DNA of 64,000 nucleotides, taken from NCBI RefSeq assembly GCF_024498135.1, contig NZ_JANHOH010000007.1:1-64000 (forward strand), given 5' to 3'. Shown here piece by piece: positions 27,218-35,957 of this stretch (position 1 is the stretch's first letter; each line of letters opens with the position of its first letter). Source of the DNA: Mucilaginibacter aquariorum. GTDB taxonomy: Bacteria; Bacteroidota; Bacteroidia; Sphingobacteriales; Sphingobacteriaceae. The notes under the pieces were generated by a model. It was not told the origin of the DNA, ran no database searches, and worked only from the letters and a program-made list of their open reading frames with translations. The translations under genes and the position numbers were made by a program.

Positions 27218-28615
27218 ATGAATGTAAAACAAAGAACTATTAAAGAGCCCGTTTCGGTTTCGGGCACTGGCCTGCACACCGGCGAAAGTGTTACCATGAC
27301 CTTTAATCCGGCCCCAGAAAAACACGGCTATAAATTTCGCCGGATAGATTTGCCTGGCCAGCCAATTATTGATGCCGATGTTGATAATGTTACTGATACA
27401 TCAAGGGGTACAACCCTTACCCAAAACGGCGCCAGTGTAAGCACTGTTGAACACGTGCTTGCCGCTTTAGTTGGTTTGGAGATAGATAACGTGCTGATTG
27501 ATATGGACGGGCCCGAAACGCCTATTATGGACGGCAGCTCGATACAGTTTATAAATGCTATTGAAGAAGCAGGCTTTCAGGAGCAGGAAGCAGACCGGGA
27601 ATATTATCATATCCCGTATAACATCCACTATTCGGAGCCCGACCGCAAGGTTGACATGGTGGCTATGCCTTTAGATGGTGATTACCGCTTTACCTGTATG
27701 GTTGATTATAACTCGCAGGTTTTGGGTAGCCAGCATGCAACCATATCAAGCCTGGCAGAGTTCAAAAAAGAAATTGCATCCAGCCGCACATTCTGCTTTT
27801 TACACGAGTTGGAAATGTTGGTTAAGCACGACCTGATAAAAGGCGGCGACCTTAACAACGCAATTGTGGTTGTTGATAAAGAAGTTGACGACGAAGAGCT
27901 TGCCCACCTTGCAAAAATATTTAACCGTAAGGATATCAATGTTGCCCCGCAGGGGATCTTGAATAATATAGAACTTCGCCACCAAAACGAACCCGCACGC
28001 CACAAGCTGCTGGATATGATTGGTGACCTGGCATTGGTTGGTGTTCCTTTGAAGGGGCATATTATGGCTGCAAGGCCGGGCCATGCGGCAAACGTTGCAT
28101 TCGCCAAAAAAATAAAAACATTGATAAAGAAAGAACGCAGCCGCAAACATGTAAAAGTTTACGACCCTAACATGACACCAGTGTACGATACTGTTCAGAT
28201 CATGAACATATTGCCGCACCGCCCGCCAATGTTACTGGTTGATAAAATATTAGAGTTGACCAAAACCCACGTTGTGGGCTTAAAGGCAGTAACCATGAAT
28301 GAGCCTTTCTTTGTAGGCCATTTCCCGGGGGCGCCTGTTATGCCGGGCGTTTTACAGATAGAAGCTATGGCACAAACCGGCGGTATATTGGTACTGAACA
28401 CTGTGCCCGATCCTGAAAATTGGTTAACGCTTTTCCTTAAAATTGAGAATGCGAGATTTAAAGACAAGGTTTTACCGGGCGATACGTTAATATTCCGTTG
28501 TGACCTGATAGCACCTATCCGCCGTGGCATTGCACAAATGAAAGGCATTGGTATGGTTGGCGAAAAGATAGTTGTCGAGGCCGAGCTAATGGCACAAATA
28601 GTTAGATACAAATAA
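27218..28615 (+). CDS. lpxC/fabZ: Bifunctional LpxC deacetylase / FabZ dehydratase
   Basis: 465 residues, a natural fusion typical of Bacteroidota. Residues 1-310 are LpxC, the zinc deacetylase committing UDP-sugar to lipid A, with ligands H79 (STVEHV), H262 and D266 (HKLLD) and the catalytic-region histidine H281. Residues 325-465 are FabZ, the (3R)-hydroxyacyl-ACP dehydratase, with ILPHRPPMLLVDKI, H368 (VGHFPGAP) and E382. Joining them couples consumption of hydroxyacyl-ACP by lipid A and by fatty acid synthesis. Both active sites are complete. One base separates it from lpxA. Confidence 0.97.
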   Translation: MNVKQRTIKEPVSVSGTGLHTGESVTMTFNPAPEKHGYKFRRIDLPGQPIIDADVDNVTDTSRGTTLTQNGASVSTVEHVLAALVGLEIDNVLIDMDGPETPIMDGSSIQFINAIEEAGFQEQEADREYYHIPYNIHYSEPDRKVDMVAMPLDGDYRFTCMVDYNSQVLGSQHATISSLAEFKKEIASSRTFCFLHELEMLVKHDLIKGGDLNNAIVVVDKEVDDEELAHLAKIFNRKDINVAPQGILNNIELRHQNEPARHKLLDMIGDLALVGVPLKGHIMAARPGHAANVAFAKKIKTLIKKERSRKHVKVYDPNMTPVYDTVQIMNILPHRPPMLLVDKILELTKTHVVGLKAVTMNEPFFVGHFPGAPVMPGVLQIEAMAQTGGILVLNTVPDPENWLTLFLKIENARFKDKVLPGDTLIFRCDLIAPIRRGIAQMKGIGMVGEKIVVEAELMAQIVRYK

Positions 28616-28616
28616 T

Positions 28617-29402
28617 ATGATACAGCCCTTAGCATATATACACCCACAGGCAAAAATTGCCGATAACGTGGTTATTGAGCCCTTTGTTACCATCCACAAG
28701 GATGTGGAAATTGGCGAAGGTACCTGGGTTGGCTCAAACTCCGTTATTATGGATGGCGCCCGCATTGGTAAAAACTGCCGTATTTTTCCGGGTGCTGTAG
28801 TATCTGCACCACCGCAAGATCTAAAATATAAGGGCGAACCAAGCACCGTAACCATTGGCGATAATACCGTTATCCGCGAATGCGTAACGCTTAACCGTGG
28901 TACCGCGCTTGATAAAAACACCACCACTATAGGCAGCAATTGCCTGCTAATGGCATATGTACACGTTGCGCACGATTGCGTTATTGGCGATAATGTTATT
29001 ATAGCGAACGCGGTGCAGCTGGCGGGCCATATTAATGTGTACGACTATGCATTTATAGGCGGTACATCTGCCGTGCATCAGTTTGTTGAAATTGGTGCGC
29101 ATAGCATGATATCCGGTGGTTCACTGGTGCGTAAGGATGTTCCTCCGTTTACCAAGGCCGGTCGCGAGCCCTTATCTTATATCGGGATCAACTCTGTTGG
29201 TTTGCGCCGCAGAGGGTTTTCTGCCGAAACCATTAACGAGATCCAGGAGATCTACCGCATCATCTTCCTGAAAAAATATAACATGACCAAGGCCCTTGAT
29301 ATTATCGAGGCCGAATTTAACCCGACTGTTGAACGCGACGAGATCATCAATTTTGTGCAGAACTCGCAACGCGGTATCATGAAGGGATTTGGAAGCTCTT
29401 AA
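28617..29402 (+). CDS. lpxA: UDP-N-acetylglucosamine acyltransferase LpxA
   Basis: 261 residues, the normal length. Catalyses the first lipid A step, transfer of a hydroxyacyl chain to UDP-GlcNAc. The beta-helix is visible as hexapeptide repeats from PLAYIHPQAKIADNVVIEPF onward; the catalytic histidine lies in YVHVAHDCVIGDN. The C-terminal helical domain begins near GINSVGLRRRGFS. Starts one base after lpxC/fabZ, so it is co-transcribed. Confidence 0.97.
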   Translation: MIQPLAYIHPQAKIADNVVIEPFVTIHKDVEIGEGTWVGSNSVIMDGARIGKNCRIFPGAVVSAPPQDLKYKGEPSTVTIGDNTVIRECVTLNRGTALDKNTTTIGSNCLLMAYVHVAHDCVIGDNVIIANAVQLAGHINVYDYAFIGGTSAVHQFVEIGAHSMISGGSLVRKDVPPFTKAGREPLSYIGINSVGLRRRGFSAETINEIQEIYRIIFLKKYNMTKALDIIEAEFNPTVERDEIINFVQNSQRGIMKGFGSS

Positions 29403-29408
29403 AGAAAG

Positions 29409-29500
29409 TTTGCAGTTATTAGTTAGTGGGCAGTTTGCAGTTAAAGATAAACCAATCGCTACTACGCCTGCAAACTGCCTACTAATAACTGCCCACTAAT
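29409..29500. repeat. Intergenic palindrome between lpxA and the ABC ATPase gene
   Basis: tttgcagttattagttagtg with gggcagtttgcag (29409-29440) pairs with ctgcaaactgcctactaata continuing to 29500. The arms of about 30 bp nearly fill the gap. Confidence 0.85.
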
Positions 29501-29501
29501 A

Positions 29502-30122
29502 ATGAACATCACCCTCCAAAACATAGGCCGTCGTTTTAACCGTGAATGGATATTCAAGGGGATAGACCATACTTTTGAAGGTAGCGGTAACTATGCCATA
29601 TTGGGGCCAAATGGTTCAGGAAAATCTACCCTGTTACAAGTTTTAAACGGCAGCCTGGTGCCATCAGCCGGAACGATCAAATACTTTGATGGCGGTAAGG
29701 AAATTGATGCCGGCGAGATCTTCAACTACTTAAGCCTGGCTGCACCTTATTTAGAAGCGATAGAAGAGTTCTCGTTGAACGAGATGATCGACTTCCATTT
29801 CAAGTTTAAAGCATTTAAACCGGGCATGGATAAAAGTGCCGTAGCCGATATCTTAAACCTGGAGGGTAGCCGCAATAAACTCATTAAATACTTTTCATCC
29901 GGCATGAAACAGCGGCTTAAACTGGCGCTTGCCTTTTGTGCCGACACCCCTATGTTAATGTTGGATGAACCCACCTCCAACCTGGATACTCAGGGCATTG
30001 ACTGGTACCTGAGCCTTGTAGAAAAATTCAGCGAGAACCGTTTAACCATTATCTGCTCTAACCAGGAGCACGAGTATAGTTTTTGCGATAACAGGTTGAG
30101 TATATCCGATTACAAAGGTTAG
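29502..30122 (+). CDS. ABC transporter ATP-binding protein
   Basis: 206 residues, one nucleotide-binding domain: Walker A GPNGSGKST at 35-43, signature YFSSGMKQRLKLALAF (Gly in place of the second Ser is missing: SSGM rather than LSGGQ) and Walker B LMLDEPTSNLD. No membrane partner is adjacent. The position between lpxA and efp is conserved in Sphingobacteriaceae as far as I know. Substrate unknown; it may pair with a permease elsewhere. Confidence 0.88.
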   Translation: MNITLQNIGRRFNREWIFKGIDHTFEGSGNYAILGPNGSGKSTLLQVLNGSLVPSAGTIKYFDGGKEIDAGEIFNYLSLAAPYLEAIEEFSLNEMIDFHFKFKAFKPGMDKSAVADILNLEGSRNKLIKYFSSGMKQRLKLALAFCADTPMLMLDEPTSNLDTQGIDWYLSLVEKFSENRLTIICSNQEHEYSFCDNRLSISDYKG

Positions 30123-30222
30123 ATATTAGACGCGAGATATGAGATTTGAGACCACAGGATGAAATAATGATATTATCCTAATGGCATTATCTCACATCTC
30201 ATATCTAAAATCTCAAATCTAT
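30123..30222. repeat. Intergenic imperfect palindrome before efp
   Basis: Left part agatattagacgcgagatat-gagatttgaga and right part atctcacatctcatatctaa-aatctcaaatct are imperfect reverse complements. The purine-rich 'gagatatgagatttgag' style differs from the repeats in neighbouring gaps. Confidence 0.65.
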
Positions 30223-30226
30223 TCTA

Positions 30227-30234
30227 TAATTTTG
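30227..30234 (+). promoter_or_regulatory. Putative -7 box of the efp promoter
   Basis: TAATTTTG matches TAnnTTTG, 20 bases before the efp ATG. No TTG at the expected distance; the -33 region falls within the palindrome arm. Confidence 0.35.
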
Positions 30235-30254
30235 ACGGCTCAATTATAAGATTT

Positions 30255-30818
30255 ATGGCAAAAGCATCTGATGTAAAAAATGGGAATGTTCTTCGCTTTA
30301 ATGGCGAACTGGTACAAGTAGAGGAGTTTTTACACCGCACCCCGGGTAATCTGCGTGCGTTTTACCAGGCCCGTATGCGTAATGTAAAATCAGGCAAATT
30401 GGTTGAATACCGTTTCCGTACAGATGAAGAGGTGGACATTGCACGTGTTGAAACCAACGACTATCAATACCTGTATGAAGATGGCGATTCGTTAGTAATA
30501 ATGGATAATGCCACCTACGATCAGCATAATGTACCAAAAAGATTATTCGGCCCTGCGGTTAGGTTTTTGAAAGAGGGCATGAACGTTATTGTAGCTTTTG
30601 AAAGCGAAGAGCCTATCATGGCATCCATCCCGGGTTCGGCCGAGTTAGAAATTACCTATACCGAACCGGCCGTAAAGGGCGACACCTCAACGGGTGCCCT
30701 TAAAAACGCCACAGTTGAAACCGGCGCCGAAATAAAAGTGCCTTTGTTTATCAACATAGGCGATAAAGTAAAAGTGGATACCGCTACAGGTTCTTATGTA
30801 GAGCGGGTGAAAGCGTAA
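30255..30818 (+). CDS. efp: Elongation factor P
   Basis: 187 residues in three beta domains. EF-P binds between the P and E sites and relieves ribosome stalling at polyproline stretches. The tip loop of domain I reads RTPGNLRAF (about 28-36), so the residue matching the modified Lys34 of E. coli EF-P is Asn32, and there is no Lys or Arg at that exact position. The C-terminus (PLFINIGDKVKVDTATGSYVERV) is canonical. Followed by a strong terminator. Confidence 0.97.
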   Translation: MAKASDVKNGNVLRFNGELVQVEEFLHRTPGNLRAFYQARMRNVKSGKLVEYRFRTDEEVDIARVETNDYQYLYEDGDSLVIMDNATYDQHNVPKRLFGPAVRFLKEGMNVIVAFESEEPIMASIPGSAELEITYTEPAVKGDTSTGALKNATVETGAEIKVPLFINIGDKVKVDTATGSYVERVKA

Positions 30819-30850
30819 GCGTCCAGCCCCTGAAATGAGGAGTAGGATAT

Positions 30851-30887
30851 AAACAAAGAAGCCGCGAATTTCGCGGCTTCTTTGTTT
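30851..30887. terminator. Rho-independent terminator after efp
   Basis: An 18-bp perfect stem, AAACAAAGAAGCCGCGAA and its reverse complement, with only one base between the arms and T-rich 3' ends on both strands. Confidence 0.85.
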
Positions 30888-30894
30888 ATCCATG

Positions 30895-30989
30895 CGTCAT
30901 TGCGAGGTACGAAGCAATCTCTTTAGGACAGTTGTACACCTTGCATGAAGGATTTGCTTAAAGAGATTGCTTCGTACCTCGCAATGACG
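30895..30989. repeat. 95-bp palindromic repeat, copy 2
   Basis: Same arms as at 22920-23014 (cgtcattgcgaggtacgaag and complement), with the loop in the same orientation (gttgtacaccttgcatgaag). Lies between the efp terminator and the end of xth. Confidence 0.95.
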
Positions 30990-31005
30990 GTTAGTTTATT
31001 AGGGG

Positions 31006-31773
31006 CTAAAACTCCAGCTCCAATAACACCGGGCAGTGGTCCGAGTGCCGGGCTTCTGCTAATATCGCGCAGCGTTTAATGTTACCTTCCAGCTCTTTAC
31101 TGGCCAGTGCATAATCAATACGCCAGCCCAGGTTTTTAGCGCGCGAATTTGCACGAAAACTCCACCAGGTATAATTATGCGGTTCTTTATTACAATGGCG
31201 AAACGTATCTACAAAGCCCGATTCAATAAAGTTCTCCATCCACTCGCGCTCCTCGGGCAGGAAGCCGGATGAGTTGGCGTTTGATTTGGGATTGTGTATA
31301 TCAATAGGGCGATGGCAAATATTATAATCGCCACAAATAACCAGGTTGGGGATGCTTGCTTTTAATAAGGTAAGGTATTTACCAAACTCATCCAGAAAAC
31401 GGTATTTGAAGATCTGCCTTTCATCGCCGCTGGATCCTGACGGGAAATAGGCGCTCATTACCGATACCTCGTCAAAATCTACACGGATACAACGACCTTC
31501 CTTATCAAAATCGGGGATACCGCAGCCGTACTCCACATGGTTGGGCAGGCGTTTGGTAAAAATAGCAGTGCCGCTATACCCTTTCTTTTCGGCCGGGAAC
31601 CAAAAGTGCTGGTAGCCCATATCATCAACCAGTCCCAGTTCTTTTATTACATCAGGCGTAGCCTTAATTTCCTGCAGGCAAACCACATCGGCATCGGTGG
31701 CCTGTAGCCATGCCAGCCAGTCTTTATTTATCGCAGAGCGGATGCCGTTAACGTTGTAAGTAATTATCTTCAT
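31006..31773 (-). CDS. xth: Exodeoxyribonuclease III
   Basis: 255 residues. An AP endonuclease and 3'-5' exonuclease of base excision repair. Motifs in order: YNVNGIRSA near the N-terminus, VCLQEIKA with the metal-binding Glu, GDYNICH, the RIDYALAS region and the final SDHCPVLLEL with the catalytic Asp-His pair. Length and order match the ExoIII family. It lies between two dispersed palindromes. Confidence 0.95.
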   Translation of the reverse strand: MKIITYNVNGIRSAINKDWLAWLQATDADVVCLQEIKATPDVIKELGLVDDMGYQHFWFPAEKKGYSGTAIFTKRLPNHVEYGCGIPDFDKEGRCIRVDFDEVSVMSAYFPSGSSGDERQIFKYRFLDEFGKYLTLLKASIPNLVICGDYNICHRPIDIHNPKSNANSSGFLPEEREWMENFIESGFVDTFRHCNKEPHNYTWWSFRANSRAKNLGWRIDYALASKELEGNIKRCAILAEARHSDHCPVLLELEF

Positions 31774-31783
31774 GTTATTTATT

Positions 31784-31856
31784 TGTCATGGTGAGCCTGT
31801 CGAACCATTAGTGGACAGTGTTTAGCGTACAAGTTTTCGACAAGCTCACCATGACA
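31784..31856. repeat. 73-bp palindromic repeat of the 'gagcctgtcgaa' family
   Basis: tgtcatggtgagcctgtcga (31784 onward) is mirrored by tcgacaagctcaccatgaca ending at 31856. A half-copy with the core gagcctgtcgaa lies at 46971-46995. Confidence 0.9.
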
Positions 31857-31862
31857 TCTGTT

Positions 31863-32573
31863 TTATTTTACTTTAGGCCACAGGAGTTTATCCAATTGCT
31901 TACACTCTTTTTTGCTCAGCAATTCAACGGTCATGGGTATATCTGTGTTAGGCCTGTCGCGTTCATCTTTTTTAACGGCGGCAATTTGGTCAACCATATC
32001 CAGACCGGTAACCACTTCTCCATAAACTGTGTAATTTTGGTCCAGGTGTGGTACACCGCCAACAGTAGTGTAAATATCACGCTGCCATGCCGGTATTTTG
32101 CGGCCTTTAAGTCGGGTAGTTTCTAAGGTGTCCAGTTTGCCGGGGGTAAAGCGTTTACCTTCTACAATGTAGAATTGGCACGCACTTGATGCCTTTTTAG
32201 GGTTATCATCCCGCGCGGCGGCCAACACGCCGCGTTTATGAAACAGGCTATCCCTAAACTCGGCAGGAACGGTGTATTTCAAATCGCCATTACCCAATTC
32301 AACGCCCGGTTTGTTTTTAGCCGTATCGCGCGAATCAGGGTCGCCGCCCTGGATCATAAAGTTTTGTATCACCCTATGAAACAGCGTGCCATTATAAAAG
32401 CCCTGTTTGGTAAGCTTTATAAAATTATCGCGGTGCAAAGGTGTTTCGTTATACAGGCGGATGATAACACTGCCATAACTGGTTTTTATCCGCACGTATT
32501 GATTTTTTGGTGGTTTAGCAAAGGCTGTGTTAATAACAAGCAGCAATACACAAAAAGTAAAAAGTTTTTTCAT
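31863..32573 (-). CDS. Exported peptidyl-prolyl cis-trans isomerase, cyclophilin type
   Basis: 236 residues with a signal peptide (to about residue 19, ending AFAKP). The cyclophilin domain spans about 28-225: VIIRLYNETPLHRDNFIKL, GTLFHRVIQNFMIQGGDP, CQFYIVEG and YTVYGEVVTGLDMVD. The catalytic Arg is in FHRV and the QGGDP motif is intact. It should assist folding of proteins in the periplasm. It is 35 bases downstream of a conserved small gene on the same strand. Confidence 0.93.
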   Translation of the reverse strand: MKKLFTFCVLLLVINTAFAKPPKNQYVRIKTSYGSVIIRLYNETPLHRDNFIKLTKQGFYNGTLFHRVIQNFMIQGGDPDSRDTAKNKPGVELGNGDLKYTVPAEFRDSLFHKRGVLAAARDDNPKKASSACQFYIVEGKRFTPGKLDTLETTRLKGRKIPAWQRDIYTTVGGVPHLDQNYTVYGEVVTGLDMVDQIAAVKKDERDRPNTDIPMTVELLSKKECKQLDKLLWPKVK

Positions 32574-32608
32574 CGTGTTAGGTTGTAAAGGTTATAGCAA
32601 TTGGGGTA

Positions 32609-32962
32609 TTAAAACTCCCACTCCATCTCCGATTCAAAATAATCAATTATTAATGATTTTATCAGCATTTCCTGTTCCAGTATGGTGTAGTTAGGAACAG
32701 TTTTTACCAGTTTCCAATGTGGCCAGCCATCCTGGTCAAGGCCTTCCAGTTCATAAAAGCCCATTTTGCTAAATAGTTTGCAATTGGCAATATGCATCAA
32801 TTCTTCCTTCTGCCTTTTGCTGAATTTTTTTGGCCCCTGGCCAAGTTCCTGCACGCCTATCAAAAACATAACTACTTTAATATCCGGTTTCTCGTTATCA
32901 AACTCCGTAGCTATGCGGTCTTGCAGTGCCGCCCATTTCAAGTTAATTTCAGCAGGTTTCAT
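32609..32962 (-). CDS. Conserved hypothetical protein, 117 residues
   Basis: A soluble protein beginning MKPAEINLKWAALQDRIATE and ending YFESEMEWEF, with no signal peptide. Charged helices dominate; the middle reads IGVQELGQGPKKFSKRQKEE. I take it as a conserved Bacteroidota gene of unknown role, from its codon-like composition and its tight placement upstream of the cyclophilin gene. No motif suggests an activity. Confidence 0.65.
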   Translation of the reverse strand: MKPAEINLKWAALQDRIATEFDNEKPDIKVVMFLIGVQELGQGPKKFSKRQKEELMHIANCKLFSKMGFYELEGLDQDGWPHWKLVKTVPNYTILEQEMLIKSLIIDYFESEMEWEF

Positions 32963-33086
32963 ATGGGCAAATATACTGATGCAATGCGGTTAAAAGCATT
33001 TTTCCTTACATCCAATTAACAACATTGTTACGTTTTAAAAATATGTTTAAGTATTTATTAGTTACTTTTGCCATGTAATTAAGCAC

Positions 33087-33425
33087 ATGCTTGTTTTGAA
33101 AAGAAGTACTTACCATATATTTTGTGCCTGGGCGCTGATGTTCTGTTTCATAACAGGGCAGTATATGGTATTTGCCCACCAGCATAACATTATCAAAACA
33201 ACACATACCGCTAATTGCAACGATTGCCATAACACGGCAAAGCAAACGGTTAAAGAGAAGTGCCAGTTGTGCGATAGTATGCACCATACCCATATGGAGC
33301 TGCTGACAAATAATTATTACACCCCCTTTTCGGCTGTAAATCATGTTTTCATCACTTTTGAATATGATTTTAAAAGCATTGCCCTCGTCCTTTCCCAAGG
33401 CCGTGCTCCCCCTGTAATTTCATAA
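33087..33425 (+). CDS. Small Cys/His-rich exported or membrane protein, possible metal binder
   Basis: 112 residues. A hydrophobic segment (about 11-30) is followed by HQH and then two CxxC pairs, C44/C47 and C59/C62, with H66, H67 and H69 just after: a zinc-ribbon-like set of ligands outside the cytoplasm. The rest is unremarkable. It lies 62 bases before a TonB receptor of the ZnuD type on the same strand, so the pair may handle zinc or a related metal. No known family recognised; metal binding is an inference from the residues. Confidence 0.6.
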   Translation: MLVLKRSTYHIFCAWALMFCFITGQYMVFAHQHNIIKTTHTANCNDCHNTAKQTVKEKCQLCDSMHHTHMELLTNNYYTPFSAVNHVFITFEYDFKSIALVLSQGRAPPVIS

Positions 33426-33487
33426 TAATTACCATCCAAACAAACGCCGCTTGATGTGGCATTTTCTTGAATTTTTAATTTTTTATT

Positions 33488-35788
33488 ATGAAACTTAAGC
33501 TTATTTATTGCTTTTTATTTTTGTTCGTTCAATTTTCTGCATTTGCAGATGCTATAGATTTTAAGGGTAAAGTTGTTGACGCTAAAACCAATCAGCCGCT
33601 AATTGGCGCAACGGTTAATATACCAGATCTCCGCTTGTCAGTCGCCACCAATATTAACGGGGAGTTCGCAATTAAATCAATCCCTACTAAGGGCCGCTTT
33701 GTGGTGCAGATTCAATACCTCAGCTATAAAACTTTAACCCAAACGGTAGATTTTTCATCAACCGACCCAATGGTATTCGCGCTGCAACCCAGCGTTATCG
33801 AATCGCACGAGGTGGTTATAACCGGTACACCTATAACATCGGGCAGCCGTAGTAACAGTACATCGGCATCGGTTGTTACCAAAGAGCAATTGCAGGGGTC
33901 ATCAACAAATTTAATTGATGCTTTGGCCAGGCAGGTACCGGGTGTAAGCCAGATAACTACCAGCCAGGCTATTTCAAAGCCGGTTATTCGTGGCTTAAGC
34001 TACAACCGGGTAGTAACCCTAAACGATGGTGTTAAGCAACAAGGCCAGCAATGGGGGGATGAGCACGGTATCGAGATGGATCAGTTCGCGGCAGGCCGTG
34101 TAGAGGTTTTACGTGGTGCTGCATCATTACAATATGGATCTGATGCATTAGGTGGTGTCATCAATGTAATTGACCCGCCAACCCCCGGCGAAGGAAATAT
34201 ACAGGGTGAGTTTCTTACAAATTATTCCAGCAACAACGGACTAAGCAATACATCGGTTATGCTAAGCGGAAACGACAACGGTTTTGTTTGGCGAGGCCGC
34301 GGCACCTACCAAAATGCCTACTCCTTTAATACACCTGCAGGCCGGTACATAAACAGTGGCTTTAACCAAACCAATGTAAGCGGAATGTTTGGGTTGAACA
34401 AAGCATGGGGTTATTCGCACGTAAACTTCTCTTATTTTAAAGACAATATTGGCTTTTACGATGCTGAGCCGGGCGACCCCTTATACAACGAAAATACCAG
34501 CCGTACTTTAGATTACCCACGCCAGGACATTCGCCATTATAAAGTGGCCTTGAACAATAACTTTCTGTTTGGTTCAAGCTCGTTAAAATTAGACCTGGGT
34601 TTCCAGAAAAACCAGCGCCGCGAATTGGAAGACAGCCCAACCCCATCGCTGTTCTTTGATATGAACACCTACTCGTTAGATGCGAAATATTACCTGCCCG
34701 AAAGCAACGGATGGCACCCGGTTATTGGTTTAAGCAGCAGCCTTAGCCACAGCATAAACCTGGGCGAAGAATTGCTGATCCCTGCTTACGATGAGTACAG
34801 CACAGGCGCATTTATCTATGCCAAAAAGGTATGGGGACAAAATACATTCAGTGCTGGTGCAAGATTCGATTATATCAAAAACAAAGGTAAAGCACAAAAC
34901 GATGAAGCCGGCGACCCGATATTTACAGGGTTCGATAACAAATTCTCGAACGTAAGCGCTGCCTTAGGTTACACCCATATATTTAATGATGTATTAAGCT
35001 TTAAAGCAAACGCGGGTTCTGCTTTTCGTGCGCCAAACCCTGCCGAGCTGGGCTCGAACGGTGTGCATGAGGGGACAAGCCGCTACGAGATTGGTAATGC
35101 CGGCCTAAGCCCGGAAAGAAGCTACCAGGCCGATGCTACCTTAGAGTATGGATCTGGTTTTGTAACCGGTAGTTTTGGTATCTACGAAAACTACATCCAC
35201 AATTACATTTACGCCTCGAACACCAATAAAGAGCAGATAACCGTTACCGACGAAGAAAGCGGCGAGCCAAGAAATTATGACGTTTACCGTTACGGACAGG
35301 TTAACGCAAACCTTTACGGTTTTGAGGGTAACTTAACCCTGCACCCTGTACCATTTATCCACATAGAAAATACTTTTAGCTATACCGAAGCAAAGAACAC
35401 GTCGTTTGACAGGCCATTGCCGTTAATACCTGCAGGTACATTGCACAACACCCTGCGTTTTGAGCCTAAAGTAAAGGGCATTAAAGACTTTTACTTTTAC
35501 GCTGGTATTGATAACTACTTTAAGCAAAACCGTGTTGATGCAACCTTTGAAACCCCTACAGATGGTTACACCTTGCTAAACGCGGGTATTGGCGCAACAT
35601 TTAATATTGGTAAACAGCCGCTGAAACTTTATGTATCGGGCACTAACCTTACCAATAAAGCATATTACGATGCCCTTAGCCGCTTAAGGCCGGGCCGTTA
35701 CAGCCAGGAAGATCCCACTTATGGGGTTTATAATATGGGCCGTAACATAACCTTCGGGGTGTACATCCCTTTTGGAACCAATAAATAG
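33488..35788 (+). CDS. TonB-dependent receptor, ZnuD-like
   Basis: 766 residues. Signal peptide (1-20), carboxypeptidase-regulatory-like domain (about 23-105: DFKGKVVDAKTNQPLIGATV), plug (about 115-230) with VIRGLSYNRVVTLNDGVKQQ, QWGDEHGIEMD, VEVLRGAASLQYGSDALGG, then a 22-strand barrel ending in YGVYNMGRNITFGVYIPF. The GDEHGIEMD stretch in the plug is shared with zinc-type receptors of the ZnuD group, so zinc, or another metal, is the best guess for the substrate. It follows the Cys/His mini-protein. A terminator lies just downstream. Confidence 0.88.
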   Translation: MKLKLIYCFLFLFVQFSAFADAIDFKGKVVDAKTNQPLIGATVNIPDLRLSVATNINGEFAIKSIPTKGRFVVQIQYLSYKTLTQTVDFSSTDPMVFALQPSVIESHEVVITGTPITSGSRSNSTSASVVTKEQLQGSSTNLIDALARQVPGVSQITTSQAISKPVIRGLSYNRVVTLNDGVKQQGQQWGDEHGIEMDQFAAGRVEVLRGAASLQYGSDALGGVINVIDPPTPGEGNIQGEFLTNYSSNNGLSNTSVMLSGNDNGFVWRGRGTYQNAYSFNTPAGRYINSGFNQTNVSGMFGLNKAWGYSHVNFSYFKDNIGFYDAEPGDPLYNENTSRTLDYPRQDIRHYKVALNNNFLFGSSSLKLDLGFQKNQRRELEDSPTPSLFFDMNTYSLDAKYYLPESNGWHPVIGLSSSLSHSINLGEELLIPAYDEYSTGAFIYAKKVWGQNTFSAGARFDYIKNKGKAQNDEAGDPIFTGFDNKFSNVSAALGYTHIFNDVLSFKANAGSAFRAPNPAELGSNGVHEGTSRYEIGNAGLSPERSYQADATLEYGSGFVTGSFGIYENYIHNYIYASNTNKEQITVTDEESGEPRNYDVYRYGQVNANLYGFEGNLTLHPVPFIHIENTFSYTEAKNTSFDRPLPLIPAGTLHNTLRFEPKVKGIKDFYFYAGIDNYFKQNRVDATFETPTDGYTLLNAGIGATFNIGKQPLKLYVSGTNLTNKAYYDALSRLRPGRYSQEDPTYGVYNMGRNITFGVYIPFGTNK

Positions 35789-35816
35789 TACAGTTAGTTA
35801 GTTTAGTTAGTAAGAG

Positions 35817-35849
35817 AGCCCCGATTAGTTACCGGGGCTTTCGCTTTTT
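35817..35849 (+). terminator. Rho-independent terminator after the TonB receptor
   Basis: AGCCCCG and CGGGGCT separated by about 9 bases, followed by ttcgcttttta. Oriented for the plus strand only. Confidence 0.7.
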
Positions 35850-35859
35850 ATGGCATTTT

Positions 35860-35957
35860 TTAACCACAGATTGAGCAGAGATTGTTCACAGAGGGCTCTG
35901 AGTTTAGATAAAAGCTTCTGTGTTCTTCGTGTTTTTCTTTGTGCCCTTTGTGGTTAA
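35860..35957. repeat. 98-bp palindromic element overlapping the HAD gene stop
   Basis: Starts ttaaccaca (35860-35868) and ends tgtggttaa (35949-35957), with partial complementarity inside. The final arm contains the stop codon (35954-35956) of the HAD phosphatase gene. Confidence 0.7.

Noticed and set aside
33006..33398. 130-residue minus-strand open frame
   Set aside because: It lies antisense to the Cys/His gene, which has a better signal, Cys/His pattern and operon placement.
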